Shown here piece by piece: positions 1-7,996 of a stretch of 32,343 nt of DNA (within the stretch, counting starts at the first letter, position 1; every line of letters starts with the position of its first letter). The notes under the pieces are model-generated. The model was not told the origin of the DNA, did no database searches, and saw nothing but the letters and a program-made list of their open reading frames with translations. The stretch is from Mycobacterium sp. 1423905.2 (lineage in GTDB: Bacteria; Actinomycetota; Actinomycetes; Mycobacteriales; Mycobacteriaceae). Both the position numbers and the translations under genes were made by a program. Where the stretch lies: contig NZ_LZLE01000207.1 of NCBI RefSeq assembly GCF_001673155.1, positions 1 to 32,343 on the forward strand. Reading direction: 5' to 3'.

Positions 1-69
1 GCGTGCGCTGAGCTTCGACGCCACTTTCGATCCGATTAGCCCGCGACCGCCAATTACCACAATTTTCAT
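1..69 (-). CDS. NAD(P)-binding Rossmann protein, 5' part only (clipped by window edge)
   Basis: On the minus strand an ATG at 69 opens a frame that reads MKIVVIGGRGLIGSKVASKL and runs off the window edge after 23 codons. A GGAAGG ribosome binding site lies six bases before the ATG. The hydrophobic strand followed by GGRGLIG is the dinucleotide-binding glycine loop of NmrA-like or extended short-chain dehydrogenases. It is the third gene of a leftward run SDR, cupin, Rossmann protein behind one compound operator. Substrate and full length cannot be seen. Confidence 0.7.
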   Translation of the reverse strand, partial: MKIVVIGGRGLIGSKVASKLSAR

Positions 70-172
70 GGTGAACCTTCCATAGCTTCGTTGGACTACT
101 TACTGCGATTTTTGCCTTACGCGGATCAAACCCGTCACGGTCAGTTGTCCCACCGGATCAGCGCACCTACGT

Positions 173-709
173 TCAGCACCAAATCGGTTCACCGGGAAAT
201 TTCAAGTTAAAGCGTTTGCAGATTTCTGTCACGCTGTCAACGTCCATCTCTAGGGTGTACCGCGCGCAGAGTTGATCTAGAACCTCTGTTGATATCTTGT
301 CTATACCGCCGAGGTCAGAAAGCTCGTCAAAGAACTGCTCGAATCCGGCCGGAGAGATGATCTCAAGGATGCGGGCGGAATCATCGCCTGCGTTCCAGAA
401 CGTGTGCCATTGGCCTCGTGGCTTGTAGATGAAGTCGCCAGGACCACCGTAAAGCACCTCGTCGCCAAGCAGAGCGCCTACGCGTCCCTCGATGATCCAG
501 CTGTATTCATCTTCGTTGTGGTGACGATGAAGCGGTGCGGCTAGCGCACGGGGTGACATGGGGTGCTCTAGGACAGAGAAACGGCCTTCCGCCTGAGCCT
601 TATCCAGGATGTGGCGAACTCCGATTGTTCCATTGAACACCCATTTGCCTTCCGTGCGGCCGACAAACTTAGCTGGCGGCCCGCCTTCCCTCAAGATGTC
701 AATTGTCAC
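173..709 (-). CDS. Cupin-domain protein
   Basis: A protein of 178 residues with a single central cupin barrel. The first cupin motif is HRHHNEDEYSWIIEGRVG and the second is GPGDFIYKPRGQWHTFWN, so His and Glu metal ligands are present. The family includes quercetin-dioxygenase-like and sugar-modifying cupins; the substrate is not readable here. The GTG start at 709 was chosen because AAGGAAG sits seven bases upstream; a GTG at 772 would add 21 residues but has no clear ribosome binding site. It lies behind SDR-1 and ahead of the clipped Rossmann gene on the same strand, probably in one operon. The C-terminal tail (about 50 residues) is helical-looking and has no motif I recognise. Confidence 0.85.
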   Translation of the reverse strand: MTIDILREGGPPAKFVGRTEGKWVFNGTIGVRHILDKAQAEGRFSVLEHPMSPRALAAPLHRHHNEDEYSWIIEGRVGALLGDEVLYGGPGDFIYKPRGQWHTFWNAGDDSARILEIISPAGFEQFFDELSDLGGIDKISTEVLDQLCARYTLEMDVDSVTEICKRFNLKFPGEPIWC

Positions 710-833
710 TGCATTTCTTCCTTTCGGAATCTTTCTGACGTCGATGAGTGCTCGGCTTTTCTCGTATGTCACCGGGCCGTCTGTCGCGTTGCCCCGCGCA
801 GCCGTAATGGCTTCCGCATTATTGATTCAGCGG

Positions 834-1604
834 TTAGTTGCGGCCGGCCATGACGCCACCGTCGACGTTGAGAATTGCGCCGGTGACCCAACTGGCCTCA
901 TCAGAGAGCAGATACGTCACGGCGTTGGCGACGTCGGCGGGGGTGCCGACTCGTCCTAATGGATGAAACGGTGCGAAAGTGTCGAGAGTGGCGTCGATCT
1001 CGTCCTTTGGCACCCACCGTTCGAGGGCTGGAGTCTTGACGGCCGCTGGTGCTACCGCGTTGACGCGAATCTTGTGCTCCGCAAGCTCGATCGCCAAGTT
1101 GTGGGTGAGCGCATGCAGACCGGCTTTTTGCATCGAGTGGCCACACGAAGGCGTCGCACCGATCGCCTGATGTGCCCACATGCTGCCGACGTTGACGATA
1201 GCCCCGCCCTTCCCGCTCGCGATCATGCCCGCAACGACGGTCTGCGTTAGGAAGAACAGGGCATAGTTGAGCTCCATGTACGAGTCATAGAACTGCGCGT
1301 CGTACTCGAGAAATGGCCTGGGGATGAAGAAGCCGGCCGCGTTGACCAACAGTGTCGCATCGCCGTGCTGTTCAGAAAGGACGCGCTGCACGTCGGCGAC
1401 CGCGGCGCGGTCGGTCAGCTCGGCGGCGATACCCCAAGCATGGCCGCCCTGGCCCGTCAGCTCAGCGACTGTGTCGTCAACACGTTCCTTTGACAGGCCG
1501 ATGATCACCCCGCTTCCGCCGTGATCGACGATGTCGCTCGCGACCTGGCGACCGATACCGGCACTACCGCCGACGACAATGACCTTCTTGGCCTCAAAAT
1601 GCAT
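834..1604 (-). CDS. SDR-1: short-chain dehydrogenase/reductase with catalytic Tyr replaced by His
   Basis: A 256-residue SDR protein. The N-terminal [11 protein letters not shown] is the cofactor glycine loop, NAAGF is the NAG motif, and NVGSMW carries the catalytic Ser region. The C-terminus matches SDR-2 (31341-32111) closely, both ending in a DGG-(V/I)-MAGRN tail. The catalytic YxxxK motif reads HSMQK here: codon CAC at 1137-1139 (residue 156) replaces the TAC found in SDR-2, while the Lys is kept. Classical SDR chemistry needs that Tyr, so the enzyme may be inactive or altered. ATG at 1604 is preferred because it aligns with the SDR-2 start and has AGGGA upstream; a longer frame to 1745 exists. 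It is the first gene behind operator A and probably co-transcribed with the cupin. Confidence 0.92.
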   Translation of the reverse strand: MHFEAKKVIVVGGSAGIGRQVASDIVDHGGSGVIIGLSKERVDDTVAELTGQGGHAWGIAAELTDRAAVADVQRVLSEQHGDATLLVNAAGFFIPRPFLEYDAQFYDSYMELNYALFFLTQTVVAGMIASGKGGAIVNVGSMWAHQAIGATPSCGHSMQKAGLHALTHNLAIELAEHKIRVNAVAPAAVKTPALERWVPKDEIDATLDTFAPFHPLGRVGTPADVANAVTYLLSDEASWVTGAILNVDGGVMAGRN

Positions 1605-1687
1605 AAGGGGGTCCCTTCGTGCATCTCCATACGTCCGGCTGGGCAGCAGCTCTCGTATGGGCGACGCATAACTTCTTCTGCTGGCGG

Positions 1688-1703
1688 GCCCCGCGGACGG
1701 GGC
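1688..1703 (-). promoter_or_regulatory. Leader hairpin, copy 1 (SDR-1)
   Basis: On the transcribed minus strand a six-base-pair GCCCCG/CGGGGC stem encloses a UCCG loop, a member of the UNCG tetraloop class. It lies in the presumed 5' untranslated region between operator A and the SDR-1 start. The surrounding 24 bp (1688-1711) differ at one position from 3552-3575 in front of the NTF2-like gene. The single difference is in the loop, giving UUCG there. Folding is inferred from base pairing only. Confidence 0.5.
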
Positions 1704-1748
1704 GACGATCCAGCCTGGATCTGGTCGTACTGACACTGCGGCCATGCG

Positions 1749-1790
1749 GGGTGAACTGTCATCACCCCGACCGCCTATTCACCCGGGTGA
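1749..1790 (-). promoter_or_regulatory. Compound operator, copy A (upstream of SDR-1)
   Basis: Contains GGGTGA (1749-1754), TCACCC (1762-1767) and the exact palindrome TCACCCGGGTGA (1779-1790), 42 bp in all. Read in the direction of transcription the palindrome comes first, then 11 bp, then GGGTGATGAC with an opposed TCACCC half. The inner edge is 145 bp before the SDR-1 ATG. The remainder of the 1605-2001 gap shows the leader hairpin (1688-1703); nothing further is recognised in 1791-2001. Confidence 0.8.
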
Positions 1791-2001
1791 GTAATGCGCC
1801 GCGGTGATTCGAAGCGCTAATCGACGGGCGTGACAGCGAGCGCGGGCTGTCTGCGGGTTACGACGATCGCGTCGGCTAGCAACAACAGCGTTGAGCCGGG
1901 CGCGCCCCCGGGTTGATCAGGGAAGTCCGTGACTGGCTTAGGCGAACTCAGTGCGTCCGAATACGTGGCTGGGATCCTGCTGCCACCGCTAGCCCGGCCG
2001 G

Positions 2002-2919
2002 TCAGAGTGACGCGGCGACAGCCCAGAGTTCTTCGGCGGCTGCGGCGTCCGCCCAGCCCAGCATGCTTAGCACCACATCAGTCGCACCCGCATCCAGATA
2101 ACTCTGAAGCTGATGCCTGACTGATTGCGCTGAACCCACCGCGGCAAGGTTCGCCGCGCTGGCGACACCTTCTCGCGCAATTACCTTCCGATACGACGGA
2201 ATGCTCTCGTAGAAGCTCAACTGCTCGGCCGCGAAATCCTTGGCCACACCGACGTCGTCGGACACCAATGCGGGCACCTGCGCGATGATCCTGGGTTTCG
2301 GCCGTCCAGCGTCGGCGGCCGACGTCGTGATTGCTGGTTCGATGAACTCTGCGATCGTCCTCGGGCCAGCAAGGTACGTCAGGGTGCCGTCGGCCAGCTC
2401 GCCGGTGACCTGCAACGCCTTTGGGCCCATCGCCGCCACGTACACCGGGACGGGCGTGCCCCCGGCAACTCGCACCGGCCATCCGGGGTGTGCGCTGATC
2501 TCGCTGCCGCTGAAGTCCACCGCTCCGGTATCGAAGATCGATCTCAGCACCGTCAAGTGCTCGCGAAGTCGGGTGATCGTGTTCGGCCACGACATCCGGA
2601 AGGCCTGCCGCTCCGGCTTGTGCGCGCCCAATCCGAGTCCGAGACTGAAGTTTCCGTGCGACGCGGCCTGCGCCGTCTGCGCTAGCGACGCCACGATGAG
2701 CGGGTGACGTGGGTTGATCGGCACCACCGCCGTGCCGACGCCGAGCCCCGGTACGGCCGCGCCGACCAAAGCGGCGAGGGCGATCGCATCGTGGTCGGAT
2801 TGCTGGCCTAGCCAGATCTGGCGAACCCCAAGACAATACGCACGGCTCGCCTGCGCTACCACGTCATCGACTAGATTCATCGCGCCCGGATTGGGAAACA
2901 GCACGATTCCAGCCGGCAT
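2002..2919 (-). CDS. F420-dependent luciferase-like (LLM) oxidoreductase
   Basis: A 305-residue TIM-barrel protein of the luciferase-like monooxygenase superfamily. Visible family features are an N-terminal barrel strand with IWLGQQSDHDA, the GVGTAVVPINPRHP strand and loop, GLGLGAHKPE, and VYVAAMGPKALQVTGELADG, which is the typical flavin/F420-contacting segment. Actinobacterial members of this class usually use coenzyme F420; the substrate is unknown. It lies 115 bp behind the NTF2-like gene on the same strand, so both are probably expressed from operator B. The ATG at 2919 starts close to the first barrel strand, and the ribosome binding site is weak. Confidence 0.85.
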   Translation of the reverse strand: MPAGIVLFPNPGAMNLVDDVVAQASRAYCLGVRQIWLGQQSDHDAIALAALVGAAVPGLGVGTAVVPINPRHPLIVASLAQTAQAASHGNFSLGLGLGAHKPERQAFRMSWPNTITRLREHLTVLRSIFDTGAVDFSGSEISAHPGWPVRVAGGTPVPVYVAAMGPKALQVTGELADGTLTYLAGPRTIAEFIEPAITTSAADAGRPKPRIIAQVPALVSDDVGVAKDFAAEQLSFYESIPSYRKVIAREGVASAANLAAVGSAQSVRHQLQSYLDAGATDVVLSMLGWADAAAAEELWAVAASL

Positions 2920-3034
2920 TCTGGCCTATTCCGATCTACTCGGCGTGATCGGGAGCCTTTGCATCATACGGGTCATCTCGCCGTATCCGGGGTGCCCAAG
3001 AATTCGGGCTTGGACATGCGGATGGGCGGACGGG

Positions 3035-3415
3035 TTAAGCACCCGGCGCGATCGCACAGGCTGCGACACAGACCCAAGTGCCATCACGCTTCTGATATGT
3101 GTCCGTGTACAGAGCCTCTTGCTCCGCTCCGTCGGCGAGCATGGTGTACGTGGCGCGGGCGTGGATCAGAGCAACGTCACTGAGGATGCGGATGTTGACG
3201 TCGTGCACACCGAGATCCTTGAATGGACGTGGCTTAGCAATGTAATCGAGGAACTCTTCACGATTCCGAGTGACGCCGGGAGTCTGCACGATGAAGTCTT
3301 CAGCGAGGAACTCGCTGAAACGCTTGACATCGTTGAACTGGTCGGAGTGGACGTAGTCATTGTTGAGCTGCTCGAGGATTGCCAGATCTTCAGTGGACTG
3401 CTTGGTGTCGTTCAT
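3035..3415 (-). CDS. NTF2-like (SnoaL/DUF4440-type) protein
   Basis: A 126-residue protein with the cone-shaped alpha+beta NTF2 pattern: an N-terminal helix (ILEQLNNDYVHS), FAEDF-type segment FLAEDFIVQTPG, a middle helix NREEFLDYI, and C-terminal strands ending YTDTYQKRDGTWVCVAA. Members act as small hydrolases or isomerases, or as ligand-binding partners; the sequence does not tell which. GAAGG lies just before the ATG at 3415. It is the first gene behind operator B and precedes the LLM oxidoreductase. Confidence 0.85.
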   Translation of the reverse strand: MNDTKQSTEDLAILEQLNNDYVHSDQFNDVKRFSEFLAEDFIVQTPGVTRNREEFLDYIAKPRPFKDLGVHDVNIRILSDVALIHARATYTMLADGAEQEALYTDTYQKRDGTWVCVAACAIAPGA

Positions 3416-3551
3416 TTTTCCTTCTGTCCGGTTCTCGACCTTCGGTGCGGGTGGGTTGTTGTTTCGATGCCGCGTACGGGTTCCCTTCCTGGTTCCCGGC
3501 GGCCTCGTCCGGACCGCCGTGTTTCGTATGAACGACGCCCTCAGCTGAAGC

Positions 3552-3567
3552 GCCCCGCGAACGGGGC
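3552..3567 (-). promoter_or_regulatory. Leader hairpin, copy 2 (NTF2-like gene)
   Basis: The minus strand reads GCCCCG-UUCG-CGGGGC, a perfect six-base-pair stem with a UUCG tetraloop, between operator B and the NTF2-like start at 3415. The following GACGATCC (plus-strand order) is also shared with the SDR-1 leader. The pair are 24 bp long with one mismatch, which falls in the loop and keeps the UNCG pattern. Confidence 0.5.
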
Positions 3568-3612
3568 GACGATCCCGCCGTTTCTGATTTGCACTGAGCC
3601 TGCAGCCTGGCG

Positions 3613-3654
3613 GGGTGAGCTGTCATCACCCCAGTTCTGTATTCACCCGGGTGG
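3613..3654 (-). promoter_or_regulatory. Compound operator, copy B (upstream of NTF2-like/LLM unit)
   Basis: GGGTGA (3613-3618), TCACCC (3626-3631) and the near-palindrome TCACCCGGGTGG (3643-3654; last base changed) keep exactly the 13- and 17-bp start-to-start spacing of copy A. The inner edge is 198 bp before the NTF2-like ATG. The sequence from here toward the gene, about 80 bp, is similar to that after copy A without gaps. Confidence 0.78.
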
Positions 3655-3821
3655 TAATGCGCCGGCCCATATGCCGATTGGACTGCATACGCACTCGTTC
3701 GACGCTGACATCTCGGTACTCCGTGTCGGCGTCGGCGTGCCGTGCACCACTCGAGAACGGGCGGCAAAGGCTTCCTGGCAGGCCGCAGATCATGTGCCGA
3801 ATCGAGGACGGCACACTTGGC

Positions 3822-3860
3822 CAGTGTTATTCACTTTCACCTTTCGTGAAGCGGGTGAAC
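3822..3860. repeat. 39-bp dispersed repeat, copy 1
   Basis: A 39-bp stretch beginning CAGTG and ending GTGAAC aligns without gaps to 7956-7994, with about nine differences. Shared blocks are TTCAC, ACCTTTCGT and GTGAAC. This copy also holds the inverted repeat TTCAC-CTTTC-GTGAA. It sits in the otherwise empty 3655-4025 stretch between operator B and the small Cys-rich gene. I see no gene or terminator elsewhere in that stretch. Confidence 0.5.
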
Positions 3861-4025
3861 GCCTGACCCGGCTCCCGGGTTACGAACCTCAGGGAACGCA
3901 GCGGTTCCGATGAGTCAGTCAGGGACCATTGTTTTCAGGTCGCTAGCCGAACAGCCGAACACGGCAAACTACCGATTCGAGTCCTCGCGCAGCGCACGTA
4001 CGGGATCGATGCCGATCGGCGTGTG

Positions 4026-4238
4026 TTAGGAATGTGCCGCCTTTGCGGCTTCTCGCCGAGCCTTCTCTTTCATGTGGGTGGAGCAGCAATGCCCCATCTC
4101 GCAATGGAACCGGTCACTGCATTCATGCGAACAATAGACTGATGCGGCGGGAAGCCAGTCTGGATCGGACAGGTCACGCTGTCGGTCGTTCGGGTCGAAC
4201 CGGTGGCCGCAATGTACGCAGGTCTTGGTCTTGACCAT
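4026..4238 (-). CDS. Small Cys-rich, probably zinc-binding hypothetical protein
   Basis: A 70-residue protein. It begins with a CVHCGHRFDP zinc-ribbon knuckle (Cys7, Cys10), then YCSHEC, then CEMGHCC followed by a basic Ala-rich tail. Seven Cys with several His suggest one or two bound zinc ions or another soft metal. The ATG at 4238 has only a weak upstream GAG. I cannot assign a function. No compound operator lies directly upstream; the 193 bp after it (4239-4431) hold nothing recognisable. Confidence 0.6.
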   Translation of the reverse strand: MVKTKTCVHCGHRFDPNDRQRDLSDPDWLPAASVYCSHECSDRFHCEMGHCCSTHMKEKARREAAKAAHS

Positions 4239-4431
4239 ACGCTCAGGGTACGTGCAATCGCCCTAAATGGGCGCTGGTTTTGGCTCTATTGGAGGACTAT
4301 AAATTGCGCACAACAGGTGGGTGCAATCCGCGAAAAATGTCGATGGCGCACATTTGCTTACGACTAGCGCACCCCCCGCGTGTTATCGGCCCGACGCGGT
4401 ACGCAACCGCCGATGTGTGCTGCGCCGGCTG

Positions 4432-7368
4432 CTACGCCTGAGAATCCTGCGAAACAGCGTGCCGCGGGTGGTGCAGAAGTGCACGGACTAGGGGACGCGG
4501 CCCCACCGACCGAAGCATCAGGCTGGCCGGGCGGACCCGAACCCGCTTCGGCCACCAGAACCAGCGTCCCATCACCGTCATGATCGACGGTGTAATGAGA
4601 GATCGGACGACGAAGGTGTCGAACAGGAGGCCGATGCCGATCGTGGTGCCGAATTGACCGATCGCCCGGAGGTCACTGGTGATCATCGTGCCCATGGTGA
4701 CGGCGAACACGACGCCGGCGGCAGTCACCACCGGGCCGGTAACACCCATGCCGCGGATGAGTCCGGTTTTCAGGCCGGCCCCGATCTCCTCCTCAATTCG
4801 GGACACCAGCATCAGGTTGTAGTCGGATCCCACCGCCAAGAGCACGATCAACGCGAATTCAGTTGCCACCCAATGCAACTGGAAATTGCCAAGGTGTTGC
4901 CAGATCAGTGTCGAGAACCCGAAGGCGGCCCCCAGTGACATCACGATGGTGCCGACGATGACGCCCGCTGCGACCAAGGCGCGGGTGACGATCACCATGA
5001 TGATGAATATCAGCACGATCGACGCCACCCCCGCGATCATCAGGTCGTACTTCGCGCCATTGGCGATGTCGTAAAACGTGGCAGCCGTACCACCGAGGTA
5101 GATGTCGGCGTTCTCGAGCGAGGTGAGTTTCAACGCCTCCTTAGCCGCCTGGCGCTCCTGATCGACCGATGCGATTCCCTTCGCCGTCGCCGGATCCACT
5201 GCGTGGGTGATGATGAAGCGAGCGGCTTTGCCATCGGGCGACATCATCAAGCTCAACCCCAGCTGGAAATCCGGGTTCTGGAAGACCTCGGGCGGCAGGT
5301 AGAAGAGGCTTTCCACCTGAGAGTCGTTGAAGGACTTGCCCATAACGGCGTTTGTGTCGGTCAGGCGGTCGAACTGATCGATCAGACTGTCGAACGTGCT
5401 GTAGATGGTCATCGTCGTATCCCGGATCGACTTCGAGACAGCGATATTCTCGGGAATAATCGCCAGCAATTCGCGCGTAGCCGTGGCCGTATTGGTGAGG
5501 TCGCTGGTAAGGGCATGGAACTTTTCGGCGAGTTGGTCAAACCCGTCCAGCGCGTCGAAGAGCGATCGCAGCGACCAGCAGATCGGGATGTCGTAGCAGT
5601 GCTTCTCCCAGTAGAAGTAACTGCGAATCGGTCTCCAGAAGTCGTCGAAATCGGCTATATGGTCGCGGATCTCATCCGTGATGGCCGCCGCCTCGGCCGT
5701 GGTCTTGGAGCTGTCGTCCGCGGCATTCGCCAGCTTCTGCGTCACCGTGTACTGGCGCTCCAACAGGGCGATCTGGGTGTCGAGGAAGCCGGTGATCTTC
5801 TTGATGTCGCCGACACGGGCCTTGAGGTAATTGAGGTTGTCGCGGATCGGTGCGCTTTGCACACTGAGTTGAAACGGAATCGATCCGTCTTGAATCGGCG
5901 GGCCGAGAGGTCTGGTGATGCTCTGCACGCGTTCGATGCCCGGCACCCGGAAAATGGCGCCGGCGATCTTGTCCAGGACCAGCAGGTCTCTGGGATTGCG
6001 CAGATCGTGGTCCGATTCGATCATGAGCAGGTCCGGGTTCAAACGGGCCTGAGTGAAGTGCTGATCGGCTGCGTTATAGGCCTTCACTGAGGAAGCGCTT
6101 TCCGGCAGGTAGTACAAGTCGTTGTAGCGCGGGGTGAAGCCCATCAAGCCGATTGCGCCGACGATCGCCAGGATGACGGAGGTAGCGAGGATGGGCGCCG
6201 GCCACCGCACGATCGCCGTCGCCAGACGGCGCCACCGGGTGTAGTTGAACTCGCGCTTCGGGTCGAAAAGGCCGAAGCCGCTTGCGAATGCGATCAGCGC
6301 CGGCGTCAGGGTGACCCCGGCGGCCACCACCACCAGCAGACCCACGGCGCAGGGAAACGCCAGCGAGCTGAAGTAGGGCAGCCGGGTGAACTTCAGACAG
6401 GCCAGCGCCCCAACGATCGTCAGACCCGAGCCCAGGACCACCTTGGTTACCCCGGCGAAGGTGTCGTAGTAGGCGGCCTCTCGTTCCAGCCCCCGTTCGC
6501 GGCCCTCCTGGTAGCGACCGACCATGAATATCGCGTAGTCGGTCCCCGCCGCAATGGCCAGCGCCGTCAGTAAGTTGACGGCAAAGGTGGACAGGCCCAT
6601 GATGCCGGTGTTGCCCAGCAGCGCTACCACGCCTCGGCCCGTCGCCAGTCCGACAAACAGGATGACCATCGTCAACAGCACGGTGCCGATGGACCGATAG
6701 ACGAACATCAGCATGATCGCGATGATGATGATGGTGATGATCGTCATTTTGGCCAGGCTCGCATCACCTACGACGATCGTGTCAGCGGTCAACGCTCCCT
6801 GACCGGCGACGTAGGCCTTCACCCCCGCCGGTGGCTTCGAGTCCGCGACGATCCTGCGCACCGCGGCAACCGATTTGTCGCCGATTGCCCCGCCCTGGTC
6901 GCCCTTCAGATTGACCTGGACGTAGGCCGCCTTGTGGTCGTAGCTCTCGACACCCGACGACGTGAACCGCTGTCCCCAGAAATTCAGCGCATGCTCGACG
7001 TGTTCATGGTCCCGCTGCAGCTTCTTGACCAGATCGTCGTAGAACCGGTGAGCGTCCTCGCCGAGAGGTCTGTCACCGACCAGTGTCACCAGCACGAGGT
7101 TGTCGGAGTCGTATTCCTTGAATTTCTCCCCGATATGCTTCATCCCGGTCACCGACGGCGCGTCGGACGGCGAAAGCGGCACCGACACTTCCTCGGCAAC
7201 CTTCTCCAACTGTGGGACAAAGACATTGACGCCGACCGCGATCAGCAGCCAGATTACGACGATCGGCAGCGCCAGCACGCGGATGGCGCGGGCGATCCGC
7301 GGTCTGTGCTCAACTTCGGTGGGCTGCGCGACGGGGATTCTGTCCGTGTCGCTCGTGTCGTCGGTCAC
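4432..7368 (-). CDS. MmpL-family RND transporter
   Basis: A 978-residue MmpL protein, an inner-membrane RND transporter of mycobacteria that exports lipids, siderophores or drugs. It has the two-fold layout: an N-terminal membrane segment (ALPIVVIWLLIAVGV), a large periplasmic loop, five membrane helices with GTDYAIF in the first half, a second long loop containing the Cys pair CYDIPIC, then five helices with GSDYNLM. The two Asp-Tyr pairs are the proton-relay signature of the family. The start is the GTG at 7368, overlapping the mmpS stop by GTGA, an arrangement usual for mmpS-mmpL pairs. It resembles the MmpL4/MmpL5 type with a cognate MmpS; the substrate is unknown. Confidence 0.92.
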   Translation of the reverse strand: MTDDTSDTDRIPVAQPTEVEHRPRIARAIRVLALPIVVIWLLIAVGVNVFVPQLEKVAEEVSVPLSPSDAPSVTGMKHIGEKFKEYDSDNLVLVTLVGDRPLGEDAHRFYDDLVKKLQRDHEHVEHALNFWGQRFTSSGVESYDHKAAYVQVNLKGDQGGAIGDKSVAAVRRIVADSKPPAGVKAYVAGQGALTADTIVVGDASLAKMTIITIIIIAIMLMFVYRSIGTVLLTMVILFVGLATGRGVVALLGNTGIMGLSTFAVNLLTALAIAAGTDYAIFMVGRYQEGRERGLEREAAYYDTFAGVTKVVLGSGLTIVGALACLKFTRLPYFSSLAFPCAVGLLVVVAAGVTLTPALIAFASGFGLFDPKREFNYTRWRRLATAIVRWPAPILATSVILAIVGAIGLMGFTPRYNDLYYLPESASSVKAYNAADQHFTQARLNPDLLMIESDHDLRNPRDLLVLDKIAGAIFRVPGIERVQSITRPLGPPIQDGSIPFQLSVQSAPIRDNLNYLKARVGDIKKITGFLDTQIALLERQYTVTQKLANAADDSSKTTAEAAAITDEIRDHIADFDDFWRPIRSYFYWEKHCYDIPICWSLRSLFDALDGFDQLAEKFHALTSDLTNTATATRELLAIIPENIAVSKSIRDTTMTIYSTFDSLIDQFDRLTDTNAVMGKSFNDSQVESLFYLPPEVFQNPDFQLGLSLMMSPDGKAARFIITHAVDPATAKGIASVDQERQAAKEALKLTSLENADIYLGGTAATFYDIANGAKYDLMIAGVASIVLIFIIMVIVTRALVAAGVIVGTIVMSLGAAFGFSTLIWQHLGNFQLHWVATEFALIVLLAVGSDYNLMLVSRIEEEIGAGLKTGLIRGMGVTGPVVTAAGVVFAVTMGTMITSDLRAIGQFGTTIGIGLLFDTFVVRSLITPSIMTVMGRWFWWPKRVRVRPASLMLRSVGPRPLVRALLHHPRHAVSQDSQA

Positions 7369-7787
7369 GCGGACTTGTCCAAGCAGGAAACCTGCGCGTC
7401 CCGGGTGTTGACCTGTTGTTGATCGACCAACTTGCCGTCGACGGTGATCCGGCAACCGATCGACGGGCTGTCACCTTGGGCGACGACGTAGGCGAAAATG
7501 CCCGGCATCTCGGCGACAATCGTCTTTGACCAAGGCAACGTGGTGAAGTTGGCCTTTTGCGGCAGTGACTCCGCGTCCATCCAGTTGACAACACCGGTCG
7601 TCCCGGGCGGTCCCACGATTTCGTAAATGGCTGTCTTGGCCGCGTACGGCGGGGTCGCATCCCGGGGATCGGGCTTCGGGAGCCCGGGTCCTGGGAAAAC
7701 TCCATTGAGTCGGACCACTGCCACGCCGCCGATGATCAGTGCCACGGCCACAACCAGAGGAACCCATGTCCGCTTGAGAAGTCTCAA
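7365..7787 (-). CDS. MmpS-family membrane accessory protein
   Basis: A 140-residue protein with one N-terminal membrane helix (WVPLVVAVALIIGGVAVVRL) followed by a periplasmic beta-rich domain, ending in the conserved VSCLDKSA region with a disulfide-type Cys pair (IGCRITV and VSCLD). MmpS proteins work with the adjacent MmpL as periplasmic adaptors. The only in-frame start compatible with the family is a TTG at 7787 preceded by a G-run, an uncommon start codon that may keep expression low. The stop overlaps the mmpL GTG, so translation is coupled. Confidence 0.9.
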   Translation of the reverse strand: MRLLKRTWVPLVVAVALIIGGVAVVRLNGVFPGPGLPKPDPRDATPPYAAKTAIYEIVGPPGTTGVVNWMDAESLPQKANFTTLPWSKTIVAEMPGIFAYVVAQGDSPSIGCRITVDGKLVDQQQVNTRDAQVSCLDKSA

Positions 7788-7955
7788 CGCCGTGCCCCCC
7801 GATCAGGACTGCCCGACGTGCTGATATTCAGACATCTCGTTGCGTGCGCCACGGTCAGCCGAACACCATCGCGGTCGAGTTGATTCCCGCGGCGGCCGCC
7901 AGACCGATGGGCTGCGCACCGACGCTAATCTCGCGACCGTGAAACCACCCGGTTG

Positions 7956-7994
7956 CAGTGCTTTTCACCATTACCTTTCGTCGAGCGCGTGAAC
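7956..7994. repeat. 39-bp dispersed repeat, copy 2
   Basis: This is the partner of 3822-3860, sharing CAGTG, TTCAC, ACCTTTCGT and GTGAAC at identical spacing. It lies between the MFS stop (7997) and the mmpS start (7787), about 170 bp upstream of mmpS, so it could be part of the mmpS promoter. Nothing else is recognisable in 7788-7955. Confidence 0.5.
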
Positions 7995-7996
7995 GA

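Noticed and set aside
3390..3767. Minus-strand 125-residue frame upstream of the NTF2-like gene, similar in part to the frame at 1505-1765.
   Set aside because: The similarity is confined to the shared operator and hairpin DNA and does not show a coding pattern; treated as duplicated promoter sequence.
2714..3913. Plus-strand 399-residue frame across the NTF2-like gene and operator B.
   Set aside because: It runs antisense through a real gene and promoter region and shows no domain; GC-rich open frame by chance.
5203..6090. Plus-strand 295-residue open frame inside mmpL.
   Set aside because: It is a shadow of the strongly supported MmpL frame, as are other long antisense frames here; it has no recognisable domain.
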